Shown: positions 7,659 through 16,654, numbered from the stretch's first letter. The stretch: 64,000 nucleotides of DNA from Pseudomonas sp. LFM046 (GCF_000949385.2 NZ_JYKO02000001.1:1636620-1700619); one strand, 5' to 3'. The notes: generated by a model from the letters alone, not told the origin. Program-made: numbers and translations.

Positions 7659-8336
7659 ATGAAACTGCTGGTCGTGGAAGACGAAGCGTTGCTGCGCCAC
7701 CACCTCTACACCCGCTTGGGCGAGCAGGGCCATGTGGTGGACGCCGTAGCCGACGCCGAGGAGGCGCTTTACCGCGCTGCGGAATACAACCATGACCTGG
7801 CGGTGGTGGACCTCGGTCTGCCGGGCATCAGCGGGCTTGACCTGATTCGCCAGTTGCGCAGCCAGGGCAAGACTTTCCCCATTCTCATCCTCACCGCGCG
7901 CGGCAACTGGCAGGACAAGGTCGAAGGCCTGGCCGCCGGCGCCGACGACTACGTGGTCAAGCCGTTCCAGTTCGAAGAGCTGGAAGCGCGGCTCAACGCT
8001 CTGTTGCGGCGTTCGTCTGGCTTCGTCCAGTCCGCCATCGAAGCCGGTCCGTTGCTGCTGGATCTCAACCGCAAGCAGGCACAAGTCGATGGCGAGCCTG
8101 TGGCGCTCACCGCCTACGAGTACCGCATCCTCGAATACCTCATGCGCCACCATCAGCAGGTGGTCGCCAAGGAGCGCCTGATGGAGCAGCTTTACCCTGA
8201 CGACGAGGAGCGCGACCCCAACGTCATCGAGGTACTGGTCGGGCGCTTGCGCCGCAAGCTGGAAGGGGGCTGCGGCTTCAAACCGATCGACACCGTGCGT
8301 GGCCAGGGCTACCTGTTCACCGAGCGCTGCCGATGA
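7659..8336 (+). CDS. phoP: Response regulator PhoP
   Basis: Mg2+/cationic-peptide response regulator controlling oprH, lipid A modification and its own operon. 225 residues, nearly identical in layout to P. aeruginosa PhoP. Receiver: VEDE acidic pocket (7-9), phospho-acceptor Asp51 in LAVVDLGLPG, Lys101 in DDYVVKPFQ. Output: winged helix with LTAYEYRILEYLM and VLVGRLRRKLE, ending GYLFTERCR. The ATG at 7659 has AGGGAG eight bases upstream; an in-frame ATG 18 bases earlier has no such site. The stop overlaps the phoQ start in ATGA, so the two are translationally coupled. Confidence 0.97.
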   Translation: MKLLVVEDEALLRHHLYTRLGEQGHVVDAVADAEEALYRAAEYNHDLAVVDLGLPGISGLDLIRQLRSQGKTFPILILTARGNWQDKVEGLAAGADDYVVKPFQFEELEARLNALLRRSSGFVQSAIEAGPLLLDLNRKQAQVDGEPVALTAYEYRILEYLMRHHQQVVAKERLMEQLYPDDEERDPNVIEVLVGRLRRKLEGGCGFKPIDTVRGQGYLFTERCR

Positions 8337-9709
8337 CCCGCAGCAAGTGCCTTTACGTGCGCATGGGTGCGTCCCTGCGTGTGCGGCTGATGCTGGGCGC
8401 CGCGGTGATGGCAGTGCTGTTCATGCTGGCGCTGCTGCCAGCGCTGCGTGGCGCCTTCGTCATTGCCTTGGAGCAGTCCATCCAGCAGCGCCTGGCCGCC
8501 GATGCCAGCGCGCTGATCGCCGCGGCACGGGTGGAGAACGGCCATCTGCAGATGCCCGAGAAGCTGCCGAACGAGGAATTCGACAACCTCGACGCGCGCC
8601 AATTGGGCTACATCTACGACAGCGATGGGCGCCTGGTGTGGCAGTCACGCTCCTCGCGCGATGAGCGGCTGGACTACCGGCCGCGCTACGACGGCCAGAC
8701 CCACGAGTTCCTGCGGATCACCGACGGTGAGGAGGGCGAGTTCTTCGTCTACGACGTCGAGGTGGATTTGCTGCGCGGCCAGAAGGCCGCCTTCAGCATC
8801 GTCACCATGCAGCCGCTCGCCGACTACAAGAGCATGTATGACGGCTTCGTCAACCAGCTCTACCTCTGGCTCGGGGCGGCGTTGCTGGTGCTGCTGGGCC
8901 TGCTCTGGTTCGGCCTGACCTGGGGCTTTCGCAGCCTGCGCGGACTCAGTGCCGAGCTGGACGAGGTGGAGTCCGGTAGCCGCGACCGGCTGAGTGACGA
9001 GCACCCCCGCGAACTGCTGCGCCTAACCAAATCCCTCAACCGCCTGCTGGACAGCGAACGCCTCCAGCGCGAGCGCTACCGCCACTCACTGGACGACCTG
9101 GCCCATAGCCTGAAGACGCCACTGTCGGTGCTGCAGGGCGTCAGCGAGACCATCGCCGCCCGGCCTGTCGACCGTGAGCAGGCACGTGTACTGCAGGGGC
9201 AGATAGAGCGCATGAGCCAGCAGATTGGCTATCAGTTGCAGCGCGCTTCCCTGCGCAAGAGCGGCCTGGTGCGCCACCGTGTGCAGTTGGCGCCTCTGCT
9301 GGACAACCTGTGCGACGCGCTGGACAAGGTCTACCGCGAGAAACGTGTGCGGATGGCACGGGACTTCGATCCCGGCCTGATGATGCCCATGGAGCGGGGC
9401 GCCTTGCTGGAAATGCTTGGCAACCTGCTGGAGAACGCCTTCCGCCTCTGCCTTGGTCATATCCGTGTCAGCGCAGAGGTGCGGGATGGGTGCTGCGAAC
9501 TGCGGGTGGAAGATGACGGCCCCGGCGTGCCGGTGGACCAGCGTGATCGCATCCTCAAGCGCGGCGAGCGCCTGGATACCCAGCACCCGGGGCAGGGTAT
9601 TGGCACGGCGGTCGTGAAGGACATCATCGAAAGCTACGACGGCGAACTCTTTCTCCAGGACTCGTCGTTGGGCGGGGCGGAATTCAGGATTCGATTTCCG
9701 TTGCTGTAA
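8333..9709 (+). CDS. phoQ: Sensor histidine kinase PhoQ
   Basis: Inner-membrane kinase that phosphorylates PhoP when divalent cations are scarce. 458 residues from this start. TM1 about 20-43, an acidic periplasmic sensor (EEGEFFVYDVEVDLLRGQ), TM2 about 180-203, HAMP, then DLAHSLKTPLSVLQG with phosphorylated His258. ATPase motifs: NLLENAFRLC, EDDGPGVP and PGQGIGTAVV. The start overlaps the phoP stop by 4 bases. An internal ATG at 8363 would give 448 residues, the length I recall for P. aeruginosa PhoQ, so the exact start is uncertain; neither has a strong ribosome site. Confidence 0.96.
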   Translation: MTRSKCLYVRMGASLRVRLMLGAAVMAVLFMLALLPALRGAFVIALEQSIQQRLAADASALIAAARVENGHLQMPEKLPNEEFDNLDARQLGYIYDSDGRLVWQSRSSRDERLDYRPRYDGQTHEFLRITDGEEGEFFVYDVEVDLLRGQKAAFSIVTMQPLADYKSMYDGFVNQLYLWLGAALLVLLGLLWFGLTWGFRSLRGLSAELDEVESGSRDRLSDEHPRELLRLTKSLNRLLDSERLQRERYRHSLDDLAHSLKTPLSVLQGVSETIAARPVDREQARVLQGQIERMSQQIGYQLQRASLRKSGLVRHRVQLAPLLDNLCDALDKVYREKRVRMARDFDPGLMMPMERGALLEMLGNLLENAFRLCLGHIRVSAEVRDGCCELRVEDDGPGVPVDQRDRILKRGERLDTQHPGQGIGTAVVKDIIESYDGELFLQDSSLGGAEFRIRFPLL

Positions 9710-9731
9710 CCACTGGCCGGCTTTCCAGTAG

Positions 9732-9783
9732 GTTGGGCCGAGGAACGAGGCCCAACAAAGAGCAACCCTGGGTGTTGGGCCTC
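9732..9783. repeat. REP-like palindrome, family E
   Basis: GTTGGGCC (9732-9739) and GGCCCAAC (9749-9756) are inverted arms, with a third GTTGGGCCTC at 9774-9783. It lies between convergent phoQ and the AraC-type gene. A related unit follows cysK at 63731-63787. Confidence 0.6.
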
Positions 9784-9828
9784 GCAGTCTCGGCACTCAC
9801 CCACGGGGCAGTTTCGCTGCCGAGCGGC

Positions 9829-10827
9829 TCAGGCCTCCTGCGCCCGATACGCCCCTGGCGTCAGTCCCGTCCACTTCTTGAAGGCCCGGTGAAAGGCGGA
9901 GGGCTCGGAAAAGCCGAGCTGCTCGGCGACGTCCTGAATCGACAACTCGTCCCGACCCAGATGGTAGATGGCGAGGTCGCGGCGCAAGTGATCCTTCAAC
10001 TCCTGGAAGCTTGAGCCTTCTTCCCGCAGGTGGCGGCGCAGGGTCTGGGGGCTGGTGTGCAGTTGCCGGGCAACGTCCTCCAGGTCCGGCCAGGTGCGGC
10101 AGTCGCGGCCGAGGAGGCGGCGGATCTGGCTGGTGAGGCTGTCGCCACCGTCGGGGCGGGCCAGCAGGTCGGCCGGGGAATGTTCGAGGAAATGCTTGAG
10201 CGTGCGCTCGTCCTGCAGCAGCGGCATGGTCAGGTAGCGGGCATGGAAACGCAGGCTGGTGCAGGGCGCATCGAACCGGCGGCCGGTGGGGAAAAGCAGT
10301 TCGTACTCGCTGGCGTGGGTCGGTTCCGGGTAGCTGAAAGTGGCTTCCTCCAGACTGATGCGCTGGCCGATCAGCCAACTGCCCAGGCGGTGCCAGATCA
10401 CCAGAAGGCTTTCTACGAGGAAGTGGTCCGGGTCCCGGAGCGTGGCGTCATCCACTGTCAGCACGGCGAATTCACCGTCCCGCGTGAGCGTGATACGCGG
10501 CGCATCGGGAAACAGTCCGTAGAACAGGGTGCCCCGGCCCAGCGCCTTTTCCAGCGTACGGCAATGGATGATCGCGTGGCACATCATGGCGAATGTGCCG
10601 CGCTTGCTGCGCTGTTGGCCGAAGCCCATGTACTCGTCGTCCAGCGCTTCCCAGAGCAATTGCAGCAGCCGGGCGAACTGCTCGGGCGCCACCCGCGCGC
10701 GGGGTTCGTCCAGCAGGGCTGGCTGGATGCCCGCTTCGCGCAGCACGGTCGCACAGTCCACCCCTTGGTGCATGGCGCCGCGCAGGGCGGCCCGGACGAA
10801 ATGGCTGGCGATGGTGCGCTCGCGCAT
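9829..10827 (-). CDS. AraC-family transcriptional regulator
   Basis: 332-residue regulator. An N-terminal arabinose-binding-like domain (about 15-205, of the type common in Pseudomonas AraC proteins with MCHAIIHCRTLEKAL) is followed by two helix-turn-helix motifs at about 235-330: LEDVARQLHTSPQTLRRHLREEG and the conserved second motif with IQDVAEQLGFSEPSAFHRAFKKWTGLTPGAYR. It is divergent from dctA and sits where PAO1 has a regulator before dctA, as I recall. Its ligand and targets are unknown; dctA is already explained by a sigma-54 promoter, so control of dctA is not implied. Start at 10827 is the first ATG of the frame. Confidence 0.88.
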   Translation of the reverse strand: MRERTIASHFVRAALRGAMHQGVDCATVLREAGIQPALLDEPRARVAPEQFARLLQLLWEALDDEYMGFGQQRSKRGTFAMMCHAIIHCRTLEKALGRGTLFYGLFPDAPRITLTRDGEFAVLTVDDATLRDPDHFLVESLLVIWHRLGSWLIGQRISLEEATFSYPEPTHASEYELLFPTGRRFDAPCTSLRFHARYLTMPLLQDERTLKHFLEHSPADLLARPDGGDSLTSQIRRLLGRDCRTWPDLEDVARQLHTSPQTLRRHLREEGSSFQELKDHLRRDLAIYHLGRDELSIQDVAEQLGFSEPSAFHRAFKKWTGLTPGAYRAQEA

Positions 10828-10894
10828 GGGGTTGATCCGTGGTCGGGGAGGCCGATGTTAGGGCGCTGAAAGAGGCGGCCACAAGGGCGGAAGT

Positions 10895-10931
10895 GGCGGA
10901 AATCCCCCTGGGGGCTTGGCGGAAATCCGCC
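10895..10931 (+). promoter_or_regulatory. Two upstream activator-like sites for the dctA sigma-54 promoter
   Basis: GGCGGAAATCC occurs at 10895-10905 and, as a full palindrome GGCGGAAATCCGCC, at 10918-10931, spaced 23 bases apart and about 90 bases upstream of the -24 element. This is where an enhancer-binding protein should bind. DctD is the expected activator from known Pseudomonas dctA control; the site assignment is inference. Confidence 0.5.
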
Positions 10932-11006
10932 CGAAGGGCGCCAGGGTTCATCTTGGTTATTTTATTAAGTATATGAAATATAAGGGTTTTTACTATTTTT
11001 CAGGTT

Positions 11007-11021
11007 TGGCACAGGGCTTGC
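11007..11021 (+). promoter_or_regulatory. Sigma-54 (RpoN) -24/-12 promoter of dctA
   Basis: TGGCAC (11007-11012), five bases, then TTGC (11018-11021) matches the RpoN consensus TGGCAC-N5-TTGC. Transcription would start near 11033. The rest of this 323-base gap holds the activator-like sites and an AT-rich stretch (10955-11000) that could take a bend protein. Confidence 0.85.
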
Positions 11022-11150
11022 GTAGGGACAGTGCCGTCCATTCGACTGGATCGCACAACAACAAAAGTCTCCCGGACAGGGAGATATGTCGATCACAGTG
11101 ACGCCAGGCCTAGACGGAACAGGTCGGGATCACTTGAAAGGAACACTGCC

Positions 11151-12446
11151 ATGTCCCGCCAACCGTTCTACAAGAGCCTGTACGTTCAGGTCATCGTCGC
11201 CATCGCCATCGGCATCCTCCTGGGCCACTTCTATCCTGAAACCGGCGTCGCGCTGAAACCCCTGGGTGACGGCTTCGTCAAGCTGATCAAGATGGCCATC
11301 GCACCCATCATCTTCTGCACCGTTGTCAGCGGTATCGCCGGCATGCAGGACATGAAAGCAGTGGGCAAGACCGGCGGCTACGCGCTGCTGTACTTCGAAA
11401 TCGTCTCCACCCTGGCCCTGATCATCGGCCTGGTCGTGGTCAACGTCGTCCAGCCTGGTGTCGGCATGCACGTCGATCCGGCCACCCTGGACACCAAGGG
11501 CATCGCCGCCTTCGCCGCTGCCGGCGAACAGCAGAGCACCATCGCCTTCCTGCTGAACGTGATCCCCGCGACCATCGTCGGCGCTTTCGCCAGCGGCGAC
11601 ATCCTGCAAGTGCTGTTCTTCTCCGTGATCTTCGCCTTCGCCCTGCAGCGCATGGGTGAGTATGGCAAGCCGATCCTGGAGTTCATCGACCGCATCGCCC
11701 ATGTGATGTTCGGCATCATCAACCTGATCATGAAGCTCGCCCCCATCGGTGCCTTCGGCGCCATGGCCTTCACCATCGGCCAGTACGGCGTGGGTTCGCT
11801 GGTGCAGCTCGGCCAACTGATGCTGTGCTTCTACATCACCTGCGTGTTCTTCGTCCTGGTGGTCCTGGGCGGTATCGCCCGTGCCCACGGCTTCAGCATC
11901 CTGCGCTTCGTCCGCTACATCCGCGAAGAACTGCTGATCGTGCTGGGCACCTCCTCCTCCGAGTCGGCCCTGCCGCGCATGCTGAACAAGATGGAAAAGC
12001 TGGGCGCGAAGAAGAACGTGGTCGGCCTGGTCATCCCCACCGGCTACTCCTTCAACCTGGACGGCACTTCCATCTACCTGACCATGGCTGCCGTGTTCAT
12101 CGCCCAGGCCACTGATACCCCGATGGACATCACCCACCAGCTGACTTTGCTGGCCGTGCTGCTGATCGCCTCCAAGGGCGCTGCCGGTGTCACCGGTTCC
12201 GGCTTCATCGTGCTGGCCGCCACCCTGTCCGCCGTTGGCACTCTGCCGGTCGCCGGCCTGGCGCTGATCCTCGGCATCGACCGCTTCATGTCCGAAGCCC
12301 GCGCCCTGACCAATCTGATCGGCAACGGCGTAGCCACCATCGTAGTCGCCAAGTGGTGCAAGCAACTGGACGAGAACACCCTGCAGCGCGAACTGGCTTC
12401 CGGCGGCAAGACCGAAGCCCCGACGGTTCCGCAGTCCGCTGCCTGA
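11151..12446 (+). CDS. dctA: C4-dicarboxylate/H+ symporter DctA
   Basis: Imports succinate, fumarate and malate with protons across the inner membrane; dicarboxylates are preferred carbon sources of Pseudomonas. 431 residues with eight membrane segments of the DAACS fold. Visible family signatures: [16 protein letters not shown], the serine-rich loop [35 protein letters not shown] cut into its known parts, and the region ending [15 protein letters not shown]. The ATG at 11151 has AAAGGA nine bases upstream; longer upstream frames are leader sequence after the sigma-54 start. An intrinsic terminator follows, so the gene is single. Confidence 0.97.
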   Translation: MSRQPFYKSLYVQVIVAIAIGILLGHFYPETGVALKPLGDGFVKLIKMAIAPIIFCTVVSGIAGMQDMKAVGKTGGYALLYFEIVSTLALIIGLVVVNVVQPGVGMHVDPATLDTKGIAAFAAAGEQQSTIAFLLNVIPATIVGAFASGDILQVLFFSVIFAFALQRMGEYGKPILEFIDRIAHVMFGIINLIMKLAPIGAFGAMAFTIGQYGVGSLVQLGQLMLCFYITCVFFVLVVLGGIARAHGFSILRFVRYIREELLIVLGTSSSESALPRMLNKMEKLGAKKNVVGLVIPTGYSFNLDGTSIYLTMAAVFIAQATDTPMDITHQLTLLAVLLIASKGAAGVTGSGFIVLAATLSAVGTLPVAGLALILGIDRFMSEARALTNLIGNGVATIVVAKWCKQLDENTLQRELASGGKTEAPTVPQSAA

Positions 12447-12493
12447 TCGACGAACAGCTACAGCGTTCTCCTCCTGGTGAGGAGACACTTTTC

Positions 12494-12522
12494 AGCCCGG
12501 CCCCCGTAGCCGGGCTTTTTTT
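12494..12522 (+). terminator. Intrinsic terminator of dctA
   Basis: AGCCCGG (12494-12500) pairs with CCGGGCT (12510-12516) over a 9-base loop, followed by seven T. Confidence 0.85.
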
Positions 12523-12731
12523 GTCCCGCTGAATCGCTTCTGGCAAGGGGAGGAGGGTCCGCTGCGCGCACCGCAACTTCCCTGCTGCGCATCCGGCGCG
12601 CGGCACACCCTACGGTTGGTCCATTTCCAGCCCTGACCGATTGCGTCAACTGCCCTGAGCGCTTGCGTCATTGAGGGGCGTCGGCACCGGCGCCTAACCT
12701 GCGGCACGACTCAGGCCCAGGAGCCACTGCC

Positions 12732-13871
12732 ATGCAGCGCATTCATTTCGAGACCGAACACAACCTGTTCCGCGATGCCTTCCGTGCCTTCCTGCAGAAG
12801 GAGGTGGTACCTCACCAGGACGAGTGGGAAGAGGCTGGCGTGGTCGATCGCGGTGTGTGGAGGAAGGCGGGGGAGATGGGCTTCCTACTGCCCTGGGCGG
12901 ACGAGGAATACGGCGGCGCCGGGCTCAAGGACTTCCGCTACGAGCAGATCATGGCCGAGGAGCTGGCCTACATAAATGAGCCGGGCTTCATGATCCCGCT
13001 GCATTCGTCCCTGTGTGGCCCCTATATCGCCGAGTACGGCAACGCCGAACAGAAGGCGCGTTTCCTGCCGGGGATCATCCGTGGCGAGACTATTCTCGCC
13101 GTGGCCATGACCGAGCCTTCCGCCGGCTCCGACCTGGCCGGCATGCGCACCACCGCCATCGACAAGGGCGACCACTACCTGCTCAACGGTTCCAAGGTGT
13201 TCATTTCAAATGGCCTGCTGGCGGACCTGGTCATCGTCGCCGCCAAGACCGACCCGACGAACAAGCACGCCATGGGCCTGTTCCTGGTGGAGCGCGGCAT
13301 GGAAGGCTTCGAGCGCGGCCGCAACCTGAAGAAGCTGGGCATGAAGAGCCAGGACACCGCCGAGCTGTTCTTCAACAACGTCAAGGTGCCCAAGGAGAAC
13401 CTGCTGGGCGATGCCAAGGGCGGCTTCTTCTACCTGATGAACATGCTCGCCCAGGAGCGCCTGACCAACGCCTGCGCCGCGGTGGCCGGTGCCGAGGCCG
13501 CGCTGCTCGCGACCATCGACTACGTGAAGGAACGCAAGGTTTTCGACCGGCCGGTTGCGAGTTTTCAGAACACCCGCTTCAAGCTGGCGGAAATGCGCAC
13601 CCAGATCGACGTCGCCCAGGTCTTCACCGACCGCTGCGTGATGGACCACAACCAGAAGAAGCTCACCCCCGAAGTGGCCGCCGAGGCCAAGCTGTTCACC
13701 ACCGAACTGCTGGGCAAGGTGGTGGACGAAGGCGTACAGCTGCACGGTGGCTGGGGCTACATGTGGGAATACCCCATCTGCAAGATGTACGCGAACGCGC
13801 GCATCCAGCGGATCTTCGCCGGCACCTCGGAAATCATGAAGGAGATCATCAGTCGCGGGATGAAGCTCTGA
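12732..13871 (+). CDS. Acyl-CoA dehydrogenase
   Basis: FAD enzyme that introduces the alpha,beta double bond into an acyl-CoA and passes electrons to ETF. 379 residues, normal length. FAD/substrate signatures AMTEPSAGSDLAGM and the middle beta domain KVFISNG are clear. The C-terminal loop reads FAGTSEIMKEII, with Ala where short- and medium-chain enzymes carry the catalytic Glu, while MLAQERL places Glu242 in helix G as in long-chain and isovaleryl-CoA enzymes, so that is the likely base. It starts a same-strand cluster with an amidohydrolase-like protein and an alpha-methylacyl-CoA racemase, suggesting branched-chain or side-chain acyl-CoA breakdown. Exact substrate unknown. Confidence 0.92.
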   Translation: MQRIHFETEHNLFRDAFRAFLQKEVVPHQDEWEEAGVVDRGVWRKAGEMGFLLPWADEEYGGAGLKDFRYEQIMAEELAYINEPGFMIPLHSSLCGPYIAEYGNAEQKARFLPGIIRGETILAVAMTEPSAGSDLAGMRTTAIDKGDHYLLNGSKVFISNGLLADLVIVAAKTDPTNKHAMGLFLVERGMEGFERGRNLKKLGMKSQDTAELFFNNVKVPKENLLGDAKGGFFYLMNMLAQERLTNACAAVAGAEAALLATIDYVKERKVFDRPVASFQNTRFKLAEMRTQIDVAQVFTDRCVMDHNQKKLTPEVAAEAKLFTTELLGKVVDEGVQLHGGWGYMWEYPICKMYANARIQRIFAGTSEIMKEIISRGMKL

Positions 13872-13918
13872 GGTGGGCGAGCGATTCGCACGGCGCCCCC
13901 TGCGAATGTGCCCCGTAG

Positions 13919-13935
13919 GGTGCGCCGTGCGCACC
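13919..13935. repeat. Short palindrome, family F
   Basis: GGTGCGC (13919-13925) and GCGCACC (13929-13935), preceded by CCCCGTA. It sits in the gap between the acyl-CoA dehydrogenase and the next gene. Such GTAGGGTGCGC elements are typical Pseudomonas intergenic repeats. Confidence 0.5.
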
Positions 13936-13963
13936 TTGGACAGACATCATTGAGGCGATCGTC

Positions 13964-14794
13964 ATGACTCACGCACAAGGCGCCATCGACGCATGGGCGC
14001 AATTGGCCACCGGCCGCACCCGCGAGCTGATCCCCGAAGCCGTGCGGCTGTTCGAGAAATCCGGCACCACTGCCCTGCTGGACAAGGGCCTGAGCCCCGA
14101 GGAAACCGTGGCGGAAATGGACCGCGCCGGCATCGACAAGCTGATGGTCAGCGCCTGGTGCCGCCCGGAGCGCTGGGTCAGCACCAATGACGAGGTGGCC
14201 GAATACACCCACGCCTTTCCCGACCGCTTCGTCGGCGTGGCCGCGGTGGACATGAGCAAGCCCATGGCTGCATTGCGCGAGCTGGAGCGGGCGGTGACCG
14301 AACTGGGTTTCAAGGCGCTGCGGGTCGTGCCCTGGCTGTGGAAGCTGCCGCCCAACCATCGGCTCTACTACCCGCTCTATGTGAAGTGCATCGAGCTGGA
14401 CATACCCTTCTGCACCCAGGTCGGCCACACCGGCCCGCTGATGCCTTCGGAAACCGGCCGCCCGGTGCCCTATCTGGACGAGGTGGCCCTGGACTTCCCC
14501 GAGCTGCGCATCGTCGCCGGGCATATCGGCCATCCCTGGACGGAGGAGATGATCGGCATCGCCTGGAAGCACGACAACATCTATATCGACACCTCCGCCT
14601 ACTTGCCGCGCTATTACCCTCAAGCCCTGATCCAGTACATGAAGAGCTACGGCCAGGACAAGGTGCTGTTCGGCAGCAACTTCCCGCAGTTGTCGCTTTC
14701 CCGCTGCATGGAGCAGGTGGCTGACATGGGGCTTCCCGATGAGGTCAGGGAGAAGTTCCTCCACGGCAATGCGCGCAAGGTGTTCAGGCTTTAG
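13964..14794 (+). CDS. Amidohydrolase-family (amidohydrolase_2-like) TIM-barrel protein with altered metal site
   Basis: 276-residue protein of the ACMSD/amidohydrolase_2 type. The core motifs VGHTGP and AGHIGHPW (metal or catalytic His in family members) and the closing FGSNFPQ and LHGNARKVF are visible. The N-terminal His-X-His metal motif is absent (the start reads AIDAWAQLATG), and the usual late Asp (GSD) is Asn239. It may therefore use fewer metals, act as a lactonase- or decarboxylase-like variant, or be a non-catalytic member. It lies 92 bases after the acyl-CoA dehydrogenase and 47 bases before the racemase, so it probably serves the same pathway. GAGG precedes the ATG by 8 bases. 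Confidence 0.8.
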   Translation: MTHAQGAIDAWAQLATGRTRELIPEAVRLFEKSGTTALLDKGLSPEETVAEMDRAGIDKLMVSAWCRPERWVSTNDEVAEYTHAFPDRFVGVAAVDMSKPMAALRELERAVTELGFKALRVVPWLWKLPPNHRLYYPLYVKCIELDIPFCTQVGHTGPLMPSETGRPVPYLDEVALDFPELRIVAGHIGHPWTEEMIGIAWKHDNIYIDTSAYLPRYYPQALIQYMKSYGQDKVLFGSNFPQLSLSRCMEQVADMGLPDEVREKFLHGNARKVFRL

Positions 14795-14841
14795 AGTGAA
14801 CGGCTGGTGGACGACCGCCGGAAACGAGATCAGGAGTTGCC

Positions 14842-16023
14842 ATGAAAGGCCCGCTGTCTTCGCTGAAAATCCTCGACTTCTCCACCCTGCTGCCTGGCCC
14901 CTTCGCCTCGCTGCTGCTGGCTGACATGGGGGCGGACGTGTTGCGGGTGGAGTCTCCCACGCGCGTGGACCTGGTGCGCGTGTTGCCGCCCCACGATGGT
15001 GGCCAGTCCACCAGTCATGCCTACCTCAACCGCAACAAGCGCAGCATTGCCCTGGACCTGAAACGGCCGGAGGCGGTGGAGATCGTCAAGCAGCTGGTGC
15101 GTGACTACGACATCGTGCTGGAACAGTTCCGCCCCGGTGTGATGGGCCGCCTGGGGCTGGGCTATGAGGACCTGAAAGCGATCAACCCGAAGCTGATCTA
15201 CGTCTCCATCACCGGCTACGGCCAGACCGGCCCGTACCGCGACCGTGCGGGGCACGACATCAACTACCTGGCCCTGGCCGGCATCGCCAGCTACACCGGC
15301 CGGCGCGACAGCGGGCCATTGCCGCTCGGGGTGCAACTCGCGGATATCGGCGGCGGGTCCCTGCACGGTGTGATGGGGTTGCTGGCGGCGGTGATCCATC
15401 GCCAGGCCACGGGGGAGGGGCAGCAAGTGGACGTCAGCATGACCGACTGCGCCTTTGCCCTGCACGGCATGGCCGGCGCTGGCTACCTGGGTGCCGGGGT
15501 GGAGCCGGATATGGAGAATCAGGCCCTCAACGGCGGCAGCTTCTACGACTACTACCGCACCCGCGATGGCCGCTGGTTCTCGGTGGGCAGCTTGGAGCCG
15601 CAGTTCATGCAGCAGTTCTGTGCCGCCATCGGCCAACCGGGGCTGGCGGCCAAGGGGCTGTCGCCCAAGGCCGAGGATCAGCACGCGCTGAAGCGTGCCA
15701 TCGAGATCGAGTTCGAGAAGCGGGACTTCGCCGAGTGGCTGGACATCTTCTCCGCCCTGGATGCCTGCGTGGAGCCCATGCTGCCGCTGTCGGAAGCGGT
15801 GGAGCATCCGCAGGTCAAGGCCCGCGAACTGGTGGTGGACGTGCCGCGCGATGGCCTGCCGCCGCAGAAACAGATCGCCTGCCCGATCAAGTTCTCCGCT
15901 GGCCTTCCCGTACCGCGCTTTGCCGGTGGGGCGGTGGGGTTGCATACCGCCGAAGTGCTGGCCGGACTGGGGTTGAGCGCCGAGCAGATCGACGCGCTGA
16001 AAGCGGCAAAGGTGGTGGGATAA
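14842..16023 (+). CDS. Alpha-methylacyl-CoA racemase-like CaiB/BaiF family protein
   Basis: 393-residue class III CoA-transferase fold. ITGYGQTGPYRDRAGHDINY matches the racemase subgroup: His138-Asp139 of GHDINY is the motif of mycobacterial and human alpha-methylacyl-CoA racemase, whose Asp is catalytic, and GGSFYDYY plus VGSLEPQFMQ follow as in that subgroup. It likely interconverts R and S 2-methylacyl-CoA so that a stereospecific acyl-CoA oxidising enzyme, here probably the dehydrogenase at 12732, can act. A CoA-transferase role is the alternative. AGGAGTTGCC gives a good ribosome site. A REP palindrome follows. Confidence 0.87.
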   Translation: MKGPLSSLKILDFSTLLPGPFASLLLADMGADVLRVESPTRVDLVRVLPPHDGGQSTSHAYLNRNKRSIALDLKRPEAVEIVKQLVRDYDIVLEQFRPGVMGRLGLGYEDLKAINPKLIYVSITGYGQTGPYRDRAGHDINYLALAGIASYTGRRDSGPLPLGVQLADIGGGSLHGVMGLLAAVIHRQATGEGQQVDVSMTDCAFALHGMAGAGYLGAGVEPDMENQALNGGSFYDYYRTRDGRWFSVGSLEPQFMQQFCAAIGQPGLAAKGLSPKAEDQHALKRAIEIEFEKRDFAEWLDIFSALDACVEPMLPLSEAVEHPQVKARELVVDVPRDGLPPQKQIACPIKFSAGLPVPRFAGGAVGLHTAEVLAGLGLSAEQIDALKAAKVVG

Positions 16024-16039
16024 CGCGTGGGGAAAACCC

Positions 16040-16067
16040 TGTAGGGGCGAATGAATTCGCCCCTACA
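16040..16067. repeat. REP-like palindrome, family A, copy 2 (inverted)
   Basis: Same 28-base unit as at 5831 in the opposite orientation (centre GAATGAATTC). It lies between the convergent racemase and sprT genes. Confidence 0.85.
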
Positions 16068-16080
16068 GAGAAAGCCGACC

Positions 16081-16572
16081 TTACACCTGGCTCTGTTCCC
16101 CGCTGAACACCAGGGTCACCCGGCAGCGTCGGCAGTAGTAGCGACGCCCGCGCGCCACCAGGGCGTGGCGTTGCGCGGAGAAGGGGTGGCCGTCGGGGCA
16201 GGCGCAGCGATAAAGGTAGCGGGTCGCCTTGCGCCGTTTCACTTCATAGGTATGGCAGCGGTTGGGTGGCAGCTCGTAGACGCCGCGCATGATCAGCTGC
16301 CATTCCTCGCCATGGGGCTGGATGCGCGGGCCGAACAATTGGTGGGCCACCAGGTGCGCCACTTCATGGGCCACGGTCTGGCGCAGGAAATCTTCCTGGT
16401 TCTCGCGGTAGAGCTGCGGATTGAAGCGCAGTTTGTTCTCGTCCAGATGGGCGACGCCGGCCTTCTGCCCGCGAAGCTTGAAACTGACCTCCGGGCGGGG
16501 GAATCGGCATTTGAAGAAGTCTTCCGCCTGCAGGTAGCAGGCTTCGACGCGGGCAAGTAGCTGCTCGGGCAT
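16081..16572 (-). CDS. sprT: SprT-family zinc metalloprotease-like protein
   Basis: 163 residues. HEVAH (His69, Glu70, His73) is the metalloprotease motif; the C-terminal part carries Cys/His pairs (RCACPDGH and YYCRRC) of a zinc ribbon, the standard SprT layout and the same fold as human Spartan. Its bacterial role is not settled; DNA-protein crosslink handling is suggested by the eukaryotic relative. The ATG at 16572 has GGAG 8 bases upstream; the frame extends to 16644 but the added residues have no family match. Confidence 0.9.
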   Translation of the reverse strand: MPEQLLARVEACYLQAEDFFKCRFPRPEVSFKLRGQKAGVAHLDENKLRFNPQLYRENQEDFLRQTVAHEVAHLVAHQLFGPRIQPHGEEWQLIMRGVYELPPNRCHTYEVKRRKATRYLYRCACPDGHPFSAQRHALVARGRRYYCRRCRVTLVFSGEQSQV

Positions 16573-16654
16573 AGGGCACTCCGTTGGCGCGGAATTATGC
16601 CGCAAAGCCGGGGCTGTCCGGAGGAGCTGACGCCGAGTGGTCATTCCCGGCCAA

